Made by a program: the position numbers and the translations under genes. Shown piece by piece: positions 1-6,291 of a stretch of DNA of 7,962 nucleotides. The stretch's first letter is position 1. Every line of letters begins with the position of its first letter. Under the pieces are notes generated by a model, which did no database searches, had not been told where the DNA came from, and worked only from the letters and a program-made list of their open reading frames with translations. The stretch spans positions 1-7,962 of the forward strand of contig JAPKCL010000075.1 of assembly GCA_028822955.1 (NCBI GenBank), in the 5' to 3' direction. The stretch comes from Candidatus Poseidoniaceae archaeon. Its GTDB lineage: Archaea; Thermoplasmatota; Poseidoniia; Poseidoniales; Poseidoniaceae.

Positions 1-2745
1 ATATCAAATCAAGGGTTGCAACCTATTGCGAATCGTGGTCTGAAATGGTATGTGTGTATCGGAGAGATTGAAACTTCGATTTGTAAATCAAATTTCGACG
101 ACCGTGGAAGTTTCTCATTACCAACAATTTACCCAGGGGAAACCATTGACTTCTTGACTCCAAATGCTTGGAACCCGTCTGGAGATGAAGGAACTTTTAC
201 CATCGTTTATGCTTTTGATTTATTGGACCAAGATCCCTCCGATGACTCTTTTACGTTCCTAATAAATCTCACACGCTCATTTGTAGATCTTGCTGTTGAT
301 CCAATGCATAACCCGACAAGCATCTTAACTGACCTTGCCGTCTATGATGGTCAGAGGATTCTCAACACAGATACAGATTATACAATGGAAATCAAAGGCT
401 CAGTCACAGCATGTGGCACTTGTAACTTTGTGGCTCAACTTGGGTGGCAACTTTGGAATGAGGACAAAACCAGTTTACTTTCTGAATCATATACCGATGT
501 ATCAAACCTTCCATCATGGGGTGGGATATCCACCTTCACCCGTACTATGCCAGCATTCACGCATTCATCTCAAGGGACATTTACGCTTGCGTGGGGGCTG
601 TTCAACAGCAGCGGAACACCATATGCAGACTTAAATCCGATCAATGACAATTCAGAGGTCATCATCGTATTGGATAATACTCTCGACTTACAAGCAACTT
701 CTATGGCACCTGGCCATGACTCAACTTCAAGCGAATACTACTACGGAGAGGACATGGTTCATTCAACCATCACCAACAAAGGTAATTTATCAGTTGGAGA
801 GGTCATCGTTTCCTTTCAAGTGTATGACCAGCTAGGAAATGTTGACGAAGAAAATCAATGTATAATCGTCGATCTCAAACCTACTGAATCTCGCACTTGT
901 ATGTTTAATCTTTCAACAATCGGTGCTGGACGCACATTAACAATTAACGTCCCTGCTTCGTTCTCCGAAGGGTTTGACATTAAAACCGGCGATAACAGCC
1001 TTAGCGAGCAAACTGAAATCATTGCCGGTAGCATGAACGCTGCAATCACGCAGAGTAATCCCCTGGGCATCTATACCACTGGAGAATACATAGAAATGGT
1101 CGCACGAACGGGACCAACAGCTGCTCAGCCACTGAACTATTCTTGGTGGGTTTCTGGAATTATTAGCCTTGGTTATGGACAGTTGCTTAATGTTTCAGGC
1201 TCTGTACTCGGACTCGGCGACCACATCATTACGCTTCGAGTAACCGATGCCTTCGGAAGCCTCGAGTCGGTTCACGAAGACATTACACTGTTCAACTATG
1301 TCTCACTAGATAACGAACCCTTCTTCACCGGACAAGCAGTTACACGCTCCTTATCCTACCTTGAACATGAATCAATATTACCCGTACTCGGAACCCAGTA
1401 TGGAATCGGTGAAGGAAGACAACCTCTTATGCTGCTCTCATACAAAATATTAGCAAATGAAGATAACTCAAACAACACCGGAATGGAACGCATGGAGATT
1501 CACCTCAATTCTTCGGCACTCCTACCATCAAACATTCCACTTGAAACAGTTGATGTACGCTTCTTATCATCACTCGATGACAACATCTGGACTTACCTGG
1601 ACGACTATACCAAGAACATCGATAATTCATTCGACGTGACGCTTACAGAAAATGGCGTCTTACTGATAATCGGCACCGCACCTCCTGCAAATGCCAGTAG
1701 TGGCCCTCTTGAATCCACACAACTTGAGGGGGGAAGCATAGAACTCGAATGGAGTCCTACTGGAGATATAGAAAACCCCTATATCGGTTCATGGAACATA
1801 TTCAAACTAATCGTAGAGGATGGTGCAGGTACAGTGTTCCCACCTCCCTACCCTGACTTTAACGAGTTCATATGGGAGCAATTGACTGAAGACTCACTCA
1901 CTGCCTCCGTGACCCCTGATTCTACCTCGTGGATTGATCCTTCGCCACTCGCTACCGGTACCTGTGCATCGTACGCCATTATGCCTGCAGACCGTGAAGG
2001 AAACCCTGACTTTACGCATATCGAAATATCGAGTGATGATAATGGGCAAAGCTTAGCCTTTTGTGGCGATGCCGTCGCACCTGAGAAATCAGTATCAGCA
2101 ATTCAAGTTACGACGACCTTTACCAATGACACTGAATGTTATAAAATTGAGAACGATTGGTCAATGTGCTATGATTTGAACATGACATGGGTTTGGCCTG
2201 ACCAAGAAACCACTGGTAATGTCACATGGAATCTGTATCGAACTGATCAAAGGCCAGATGGAATCGATTTGACGTTCCTTCAACCATTGGAAACTGGTAT
2301 GGCTGGAGTATCTGGTGAAACTGGTTACTACAATACAAGCGGAATTATCGACGAAAATATTCGACCATTGCGCACATCATACTACATTCTTGCACCTGTT
2401 GATTCAGTAGGAAATCAGTTGATGGAAGTCAACTACCCAGTCAATTCCATCCGCGTAGTCATCGATGACCAATGGTGGGACTTCAATCAACACCTCATCC
2501 CACTCCCACCGCCAGAACCTGAACCACCGCTTGGAGTTGAATGGCTGGGCACCCTCACCGATTATATGGAAATTGATGAATTCAAAACAACTGGCATAGT
2601 AGCCTTGATGACTCTTGTCCTCAGTATGATTTCTCTACCTCTCCTCATCAAGAAGCGAAAGCGATTGAAGCGAGTCGTGAACGCACGTAACCGAAGGTCG
2701 GGCGCTCGTGAGACTGCGGACGAATTCGAAGACTTCTTTGATTGA
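1..2745 (+). CDS. Large modular surface protein, C-terminally membrane-anchored (5' end outside window)
   Basis: The frame is open from base 1 (914 codons visible), so the gene is truncated at its 5' end; the TTG at 16 is not a credible start because the codons before it are also open. The protein probably sits on the outer cell surface. Visible residues about 1-340 form three CARDB-like beta-sandwich units, each closing with an Asp/Asn-rich turn (DPSDD, NPINDN, TGDNS). Residues about 345-435 look PKD-like (RVTDAFGS). Two fibronectin III-like units follow (about 575-700 and 710-825), each ending in an Asp-x-x-Gly-Asn turn (ADREGN, VDSVGN). A Pro-rich stalk (831-845) leads to one membrane helix (864-883), a Lys/Arg-rich tail and an acidic C-terminus. 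Many N-x-S/T sequons and ten Cys in five local pairs support an extracytoplasmic location. The ligand is unknown; adhesin, S-layer-associated or polymer-binding roles are all possible. It converges on the tRNA gene, 7 bp away. Confidence 0.85.
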   Translation: MSNQGLQPIANRGLKWYVCIGEIETSICKSNFDDRGSFSLPTIYPGETIDFLTPNAWNPSGDEGTFTIVYAFDLLDQDPSDDSFTFLINLTRSFVDLAVDPMHNPTSILTDLAVYDGQRILNTDTDYTMEIKGSVTACGTCNFVAQLGWQLWNEDKTSLLSESYTDVSNLPSWGGISTFTRTMPAFTHSSQGTFTLAWGLFNSSGTPYADLNPINDNSEVIIVLDNTLDLQATSMAPGHDSTSSEYYYGEDMVHSTITNKGNLSVGEVIVSFQVYDQLGNVDEENQCIIVDLKPTESRTCMFNLSTIGAGRTLTINVPASFSEGFDIKTGDNSLSEQTEIIAGSMNAAITQSNPLGIYTTGEYIEMVARTGPTAAQPLNYSWWVSGIISLGYGQLLNVSGSVLGLGDHIITLRVTDAFGSLESVHEDITLFNYVSLDNEPFFTGQAVTRSLSYLEHESILPVLGTQYGIGEGRQPLMLLSYKILANEDNSNNTGMERMEIHLNSSALLPSNIPLETVDVRFLSSLDDNIWTYLDDYTKNIDNSFDVTLTENGVLLIIGTAPPANASSGPLESTQLEGGSIELEWSPTGDIENPYIGSWNIFKLIVEDGAGTVFPPPYPDFNEFIWEQLTEDSLTASVTPDSTSWIDPSPLATGTCASYAIMPADREGNPDFTHIEISSDDNGQSLAFCGDAVAPEKSVSAIQVTTTFTNDTECYKIENDWSMCYDLNMTWVWPDQETTGNVTWNLYRTDQRPDGIDLTFLQPLETGMAGVSGETGYYNTSGIIDENIRPLRTSYYILAPVDSVGNQLMEVNYPVNSIRVVIDDQWWDFNQHLIPLPPPEPEPPLGVEWLGTLTDYMEIDEFKTTGIVALMTLVLSMISLPLLIKKRKRLKRVVNARNRRSGARETADEFEDFFD

Positions 2746-2752
2746 GAATTGA

Positions 2753-2839
2753 TGGCGCGGCAGGGGAGATTCGAACTCCCGAGGTGAAACACCACTGGAT
2801 TAGCAATCCAGCGCAATGGCCAGGCTATGCGACTGCCGC
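2753..2839 (-). tRNA. tRNA-Ser (anticodon GCU)
   Basis: Read on the minus strand, the 7-bp acceptor stem is GCGGCAG (2839-2833) paired with CTGCCGC (2763-2757), followed by discriminator G and an encoded CCA (2755-2753). The anticodon stem CTGGA/TCCAG encloses loop TTGCTAA, giving anticodon GCT, which reads AGC/AGU serine codons. A long variable arm (GGTG-TTT-CACC) marks a class II tRNA, as expected for Ser. The T arm is GGGAG-TTCGAAT-CTCCC. No intron is seen. It lies 78 bp downstream of the ctaB stop on the same strand. I see no convincing TATA box at the usual distance, so co-transcription with ctaA-ctaB and release by tRNA processing is possible. Confidence 0.96.
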
Positions 2840-2880
2840 AGTAACTCGGCGACCGTCGAGGCAGTCATGAACATGACGGT
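2831..2880. repeat. Nested inverted repeats in the tRNA-Ser leader
   Basis: Three dyads overlap here. (1) gactgcc (2831-2837, the 5' acceptor strand of the tRNA) and ggcagtc (2860-2866) are perfect 7-bp complements. (2) accgtc (2852-2857) and gacggt (2875-2880) pair over 6 bp. (3) gtcatg-aa-catgac (2864-2877) is a compact 14-bp palindrome. They are mutually exclusive as RNA stems. Regulation or a processing signal is possible; chance is also possible. The repeats are directly visible, but any function is inference. Confidence 0.4.
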
Positions 2881-2917
2881 TGGCACAGTTCACTAAACAG
2901 AAGGAAAACCGATGTAC

Positions 2918-3934
2918 TCAGGCCAATGGCCCGAGAACACCAAGCCATTCAGGAGGGATGATGCAGACTGCCACCAAAGCAACGTGCATCCAACCGAGAT
3001 AGTAGATGGAACGGAAAAAGGAACGTGCTGCCTTTGGCATACGACCGTTTTCATCGAGTTCTTCAAGTGGATCAATATCCCAAACTGATTTTGAATACCA
3101 CAGCGTCAAACCACCTGCAAGGAATGCCCAGAGAAGTGGAAGACCACTGTTCGGCCAAAAGCAAGGCACAGAGCCAAGCATCAAAAGAAGGACGCAGTAA
3201 ATCTTTGATTGAAACAACGTATATTCTGGGCCTTTCACTTCATTCATCATTGGAATGTTAACTTTACCGTATTCTCCAGATCTATACAGCGCTAAAGCCC
3301 AAAAGTGCGGCGGTGTCCAAAGGAAAATCAACAGAAATAGCATCCATGGAATCGGTGAACCCAAATCGAACGGGTTGTTCGAATCAATCGATGAAGCAGC
3401 GGCAGCGGCCCATCCAATAAGCGGAGGTGTTGCGCCTGCAAGACCTCCAACCACAATATTCTGAGGTGTACGGCGTTTCAGCCACATTGAATACACGAGG
3501 ACATAGAATGCTACCGAGAAAAAAGACCAAAAAGCTGCTTTCCAGTGAACTAAAAAGAAGAGAGAAGAACCAGATATCGCTATGATTAATCCAAAGATGA
3601 GGGCACCTCGAGCAGATATATGCCCTTGTGGAACTGGTCGATTCATTGTCCGGCGCATGTGGGGGTCAATATCTGCATCATACCACATATTGATCGAATT
3701 TGAACCGCCTGCAGAGAGGGTGCCTGCAACCACAGTAAGAAGGATAGTTGAGAAAGTATCTGTCCAAGAACGTTCAACGTCAAGTAAACCATGACGAGCG
3801 AGAAGGTCATGGACAAGTATAGCGCAAACGGCAGTAACCTGAAGTAAAACGATTACACGCAATTTCATCAATTGCGTGAACACCTTGAACCAACCTGGAT
3901 GTGGCGCTAAACCCTCCTCCGCCTCACCGGTCAT
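2918..3934 (-). CDS. ctaB: Heme O synthase (protoheme IX farnesyltransferase)
   Basis: Integral membrane UbiA-family prenyltransferase that transfers a farnesyl group from farnesyl diphosphate to the 2-vinyl group of protoheme IX, giving heme O, the substrate of CtaA. The protein has 338 residues, normal for the family. The Mg-diphosphate motif NMWYDADID is at residues 82-90, followed by RRTMNRPVP. The second conserved block, LKRRTPQN...GG.AGATPPLIGW, spans about 152-175, and the cytoplasmic loop LWTPPHFWALAL follows TM6. About nine membrane helices are visible. Start choice: there are ATGs at 3940 and 3934. The strong Shine-Dalgarno GAGGAGG (3948-3942) is 1 nt from the first and 7 nt from the second, so 3934 is preferred; starting at 3940 would add Met-Asn and make an ATGA overlap with ctaA. 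The gene is translationally linked to ctaA. Function is very likely; the exact start is less certain. Confidence 0.95.
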   Translation of the reverse strand: MTGEAEEGLAPHPGWFKVFTQLMKLRVIVLLQVTAVCAILVHDLLARHGLLDVERSWTDTFSTILLTVVAGTLSAGGSNSINMWYDADIDPHMRRTMNRPVPQGHISARGALIFGLIIAISGSSLFFLVHWKAAFWSFFSVAFYVLVYSMWLKRRTPQNIVVGGLAGATPPLIGWAAAAASSIDSNNPFDLGSPIPWMLFLLIFLWTPPHFWALALYRSGEYGKVNIPMMNEVKGPEYTLFQSKIYCVLLLMLGSVPCFWPNSGLPLLWAFLAGGLTLWYSKSVWDIDPLEELDENGRMPKAARSFFRSIYYLGWMHVALVAVCIIPPEWLGVLGPLA

Positions 3935-3936
3935 GT

Positions 3937-4998
3937 TCATTCCTCCTCAGATGAATCTGGGTCCGTGCTTAAGCGTAAGAAGAAGGATGCTGAAACGGCT
4001 ACAAGGAAACAACTAATCCCAAAAACCAAGTGAAGAAGAGACACCCATTCTGGGAAATCTTCCATGTCTGCTAGAACGATATAGGAGCCCCCGACAAGAA
4101 CATTGAGAATCCATAAGCCTGCAGTAAAGTCAGTAATGCGTCCGAACAAGGGCGTTACATTGTGGGTTCGAGCTTCACTTCGAAGGCGAGCAGAACCTGA
4201 AACCAAAACTAACCCAACAAGAACTGCACCAAAACGGTGAATCATTTGAACTAAAACACCAGGCCCATCGAAGGATGGAAGCAAGTTGCCGTTACATTTT
4301 GGCCAGCCGTTTGGAAATCCTACTGAACAACCTTGATTGTATTGACCACCAGCAGTTGATGATACCCATGCTCCAAGAATTAGGAGAGTAAACACTGAAC
4401 CTACCATAGCATCAACACGACGTCGGTTTGTTGAAACATATTCAGAAGCCATAGAAAATAATGGCGACTCAGAACCCTCTGCTTTGCGCATTGCAAAGTA
4501 TTGGAATAAGAAAGTGGAAGTGAAAATACTGGCAAGAGAAAGGTGTAACGCTACCGACCAATCGACATTATCCATTGAAACAGTTAGAGCCCCAACCAAA
4601 GCTTGTATAATCAGCAGCACGCCAGAAACAAGAGTAGAACGATACACTGTCTTACCATAAGTTGCCATCATTTTCCAGGCAAGTACGGCATTCAAAAGAA
4701 CAGGGATGGCAATGATGCCTACCAAAACCCTATGGAACCATTCAGAGAAAATTTCGAAGGTTGTGTAACGGTGATCAATGCCGCGTGAATCGATTTCATC
4801 AGGATTCTCGTCCCAATACACACCTTGTTCTTCGGCAGAGACGTCAAAGCCCCATGTCCCAAAACAGAGAGGCCAGTCAGGACACGATTCACCTGCATCG
4901 TTGATACGGATTGTACCACCTGCTATGATGACACACAGAGCCATTACGAGAAGAACGAGTGGAAGTGTCGACGGTCGCCGCCACCATGCCTGCCCCAT
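3937..4998 (-). CDS. ctaA: Heme A synthase (CtaA/COX15 family)
   Basis: Membrane enzyme that oxidises the C8 methyl of heme O to a formyl group, giving heme A for aa3-type oxidase. With a start at 4998 it has 353 residues and eight predicted helices, the two-fold repeated four-helix fold of the family. The four conserved His are visible: H89 (EWFHR, with the conserved Glu86 three residues before), H152 (ALHL), H254 (MIHR) and H323 (LLHL). Each half also carries an extracytoplasmic Cys pair: C39/C45 (CPDWPLC) and C224/C235 (GCSV...WPKC). The frame is open upstream to 5214, but that extension lacks family features and would overlap the signal peptide and CxxC region of the divergent gene; ATG 4998 sits directly before the first helix. 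No Shine-Dalgarno is visible, so a leaderless transcript is likely. It is the first gene of the ctaA-ctaB operon. An acidic loop (about 54-73) between helices 1 and 2 is long. Confidence 0.94.
   Translation of the reverse strand: MGQAWWRRPSTLPLVLLVMALCVIIAGGTIRINDAGESCPDWPLCFGTWGFDVSAEEQGVYWDENPDEIDSRGIDHRYTTFEIFSEWFHRVLVGIIAIPVLLNAVLAWKMMATYGKTVYRSTLVSGVLLIIQALVGALTVSMDNVDWSVALHLSLASIFTSTFLFQYFAMRKAEGSESPLFSMASEYVSTNRRRVDAMVGSVFTLLILGAWVSSTAGGQYNQGCSVGFPNGWPKCNGNLLPSFDGPGVLVQMIHRFGAVLVGLVLVSGSARLRSEARTHNVTPLFGRITDFTAGLWILNVLVGGSYIVLADMEDFPEWVSLLHLVFGISCFLVAVSASFFLRLSTDPDSSEEE
3942..3948 (-). promoter_or_regulatory. Shine-Dalgarno of ctaB inside the ctaA 3' end
   Basis: Minus-strand GAGGAGG coincides with the final Glu codons of ctaA (GAG GAG GAA TGA). 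It lies 7 nt from the ATG at 3934 and only 1 nt from the ATG at 3940, so it decides in favour of the downstream start. It is the strongest ribosome binding site in the window; ctaA, the tryptophan dioxygenase gene and the DUF3147 gene have none. This suggests that internal genes of transcripts use Shine-Dalgarno sites while first genes may be leaderless. Confidence 0.7.
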
Positions 4999-5050
4999 AG
5001 GTAGTGGTGGGTGCAGTTCCCTTTTGAACACATTCCTACACCCAGCAACC
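4999..5050. promoter_or_regulatory. Divergent promoter region between ctaA and the thioredoxin-like gene
   Basis: These 52 bp separate the ctaA start (minus) from the GTG start of the thioredoxin-fold gene (plus), so both promoters must lie here or reach into the coding regions. The only A/T-leaning core is cttttgaaca (5021-5030), about 25 bp from either start, where a TATA element of a leaderless transcript would fall. It matches a TATA consensus poorly. The placement is inferred from gene orientation; the box itself is weak. Confidence 0.35.
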
Positions 5051-5944
5051 GTGGCGAGAACCAAGGTGCAGATTTTGTCAATACTGATTTTGGTATTCGT
5101 GATGACCAGTACCTTGCCTTCATCGAGCCACGTCTCGGCTGAAGAGCCTCTTTTCGCCACCATGTATGACGTTGTAGTTTTTGACTCATCGTGCTCCGAT
5201 TCTACCTCATGCACAGGTGAACGGGTGGAACATTTGGTCGAATACTATGGTGCTGATTGGTGCGAGCCGTGCGAGTTGATTGAAGACGGAATAGATGCAT
5301 TGAATCGTACGGATACTTTCGTGATTCAACATCACCCCTCGGTTGCCGATGCTTCATTCCTCAGTGCTTCGAAACTTCGATTTGAAAATGAACACAGGTT
5401 ACTGTTTTTACCGAGTCTTGTCGTCGATGGTCAAGGCTTACTTACCGGTTCAAGTCAAGGCCTCGAACTGTCAAATGCTCTTAGCCAACGCTCGACCTCC
5501 TATTCCGGCCTCTCCGATATAGAATTGAACAATGGAAGCCTTACTTGGCAAGCATCGCAAGGTGACCGAGTAAGCGTATGGCGAACCGAGGCAATGGAAC
5601 ACCCCGACCGGAACCGTACACATCCAACACTCGCCACAGATATGATGCAATTCAATGCATTAAATGGGTCTGGGAATATTTCAGACTTACTCGAAGACTT
5701 CAATGGAAGTTTAGTTGTCATATTAGAACAAACGGGCATGTACCAATTAGTGAGTGATTCATCGAGTCCAGCGAATGGAGTAGAACTGTACGACGATACA
5801 GACACGGGCAAAATAGTCGGCACACAAGGCATGTCCCCCGGTCAAAGATCAAGCCTCTGGACCGGTATCCTTCTTGCTGCTTTAGCACCTGCACTCTACA
5901 TGCGTTGGAACCTCTCAAGACAACCCTCGAATGAAGAAGAATAG
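5051..5944 (+). CDS. Secreted, membrane-anchored thioredoxin-fold protein (WCEPC)
   Basis: With a GTG start at 5051 the protein has 297 residues. Residues 1-30 form a signal peptide: MARTK, then a hydrophobic stretch (about 7-22) and a likely cleavage site after VSA. A thioredoxin-like domain follows (about 56-146) with active-site WCEPC (Cys71, Cys74) and a cis-Pro candidate in LPSLVVDG (Pro121). An extra Cys pair (Cys48, Cys54) precedes it. A beta-rich part of unknown family (about 156-235) carries several N-x-S/T sequons. One membrane helix (about 269-286) and a short acidic tail end the protein. It probably acts outside the membrane as a thiol-disulfide oxidoreductase. Divergence from ctaA suggests a role in oxidase assembly (CuA site or CtaA cysteines), but that is inference; general disulfide formation in surface proteins is an alternative. 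The frame is open back to 4778, but that part only mirrors ctaA. GTG 5066 and ATG 5099 are weaker starts. Confidence 0.85.
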   Translation: MARTKVQILSILILVFVMTSTLPSSSHVSAEEPLFATMYDVVVFDSSCSDSTSCTGERVEHLVEYYGADWCEPCELIEDGIDALNRTDTFVIQHHPSVADASFLSASKLRFENEHRLLFLPSLVVDGQGLLTGSSQGLELSNALSQRSTSYSGLSDIELNNGSLTWQASQGDRVSVWRTEAMEHPDRNRTHPTLATDMMQFNALNGSGNISDLLEDFNGSLVVILEQTGMYQLVSDSSSPANGVELYDDTDTGKIVGTQGMSPGQRSSLWTGILLAALAPALYMRWNLSRQPSNEEE

Positions 5945-5958
5945 CCTTGAGAATCCGA

Positions 5959-5980
5959 TTGAACCGAGGGTTAGGTTCAA
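5959..5980 (+). repeat. Stem-loop between the thioredoxin-like gene and rpoK
   Basis: ttgaacc (5959-5965) and ggttcaa (5974-5980) form a perfect 7-bp stem with an 8-nt loop, 14 nt after the upstream stop codon and 49 nt before the rpoK start. No T-run follows, so it does not resemble an intrinsic terminator. It could be an RNA processing or stability element, or an operator for rpoK. The surrounding 85-bp gap holds no credible coding region. Confidence 0.35.
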
Positions 5981-6018
5981 GACCAGTAGGTAAGTCGGCA
6001 GAGTGCGGGTGTACTCGC

Positions 6019-6023
6019 AGGTG
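6019..6023 (+). promoter_or_regulatory. Shine-Dalgarno of rpoK
   Basis: AGGTG, complementary to the 16S rRNA 3' end (AGGAGGUGAUC register), ends 6 nt before ATG 6030. It supports that start over the in-frame GTG at 6003, and implies that rpoK is translated from a leadered or polycistronic mRNA. Confidence 0.5.
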
Positions 6024-6029
6024 TATCTT

Positions 6030-6284
6030 ATGGTCAAACCAGCACGACTCCACACACGATTTGAACGAGCACGGATTATTGGCGCACGCGCACTCCAAAT
6101 TGGAATGGGCGCTCCGCTTTATGCAAACGAAGAAGTCTTGCGTGAAGCGTTTATGGACGAACTCGTCTCACTCTACGGTCTTGAAGAAGCATCAGTACGC
6201 TTCGTCCTCGACCCTCTTAAAATTGCTTTGTATGAGTATGAACACGAACTCATTCCAATCGATATCGACCCACACCTTGATTGA
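6030..6284 (+). CDS. rpoK: DNA-directed RNA polymerase subunit K (Rpb6/omega family)
   Basis: Small subunit that clamps the largest polymerase subunit and aids enzyme assembly. The protein has 84 residues. The family signature is clear: RFERARIIGARALQIGMGAP at 10-29, then DPLKIALYEYE (61-71) and LIPIDI (74-79), equivalent to the usual DPxxIAxxEL...PIxI. Two things are unusual. About 31 residues separate GAP from DP, where human RPB6 has about nine, so residues about 32-58 contain an insertion (predicted helical, Glu-rich). The C-terminus stops soon after PIDI with an acidic DPHLD, lacking the basic RR-x-LP-x-G end seen in many homologues. ATG 6030 is chosen because of the Shine-Dalgarno and because the core begins nearby. 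It may be co-transcribed with the upstream thioredoxin-like gene (85-bp gap) or have its own promoter there. It converges on the tryptophan dioxygenase gene. Confidence 0.9.
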   Translation: MVKPARLHTRFERARIIGARALQIGMGAPLYANEEVLREAFMDELVSLYGLEEASVRFVLDPLKIALYEYEHELIPIDIDPHLD

Positions 6285-6291
6285 ATCAATC
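6279..6291. repeat. Palindrome centred on the 1-bp gap between two convergent stop codons
   Basis: gattga-a-tcaatc: both rpoK and the tryptophan dioxygenase gene end GAT TGA (Asp-stop), and their ends face each other across base 6285. The 6-bp arms are therefore fully accounted for by the two coding ends. As RNA it could only form a 1-nt loop, which is not a stable hairpin, so a terminator role is unlikely. Confidence 0.3.

Noticed and set aside
2891..2910. T-rich stretch after ctaB (minus strand) as a terminator
   Set aside because: The T runs are only 3-4 long and interrupted; the downstream tRNA on the same strand makes read-through equally plausible.
4778..5050. N-terminal extension of the thioredoxin-like gene antisense to ctaA
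   Set aside because: The frame is open, but it only mirrors ctaA coding sequence. The signal peptide at 5051 gives a natural start and ctaA carries all family motifs on the other strand.
4999..5214. N-terminal extension of ctaA to 5214
   Set aside because: The extension has no family features and would overlap the signal peptide and thioredoxin region of the divergent gene. ATG 4998 sits directly before helix 1.
6003..6029. GTG 6003 as the rpoK start
   Set aside because: ATG 6030 has AGGTG at 6-nt spacing and the family core starts soon after; the nine extra residues resemble nothing known.
5718..6098. 126-codon minus-strand frame across the thioredoxin-like 3' end and rpoK 5' end
   Set aside because: Cys- and Arg-rich translation without recognisable features, antisense to two well-supported genes.
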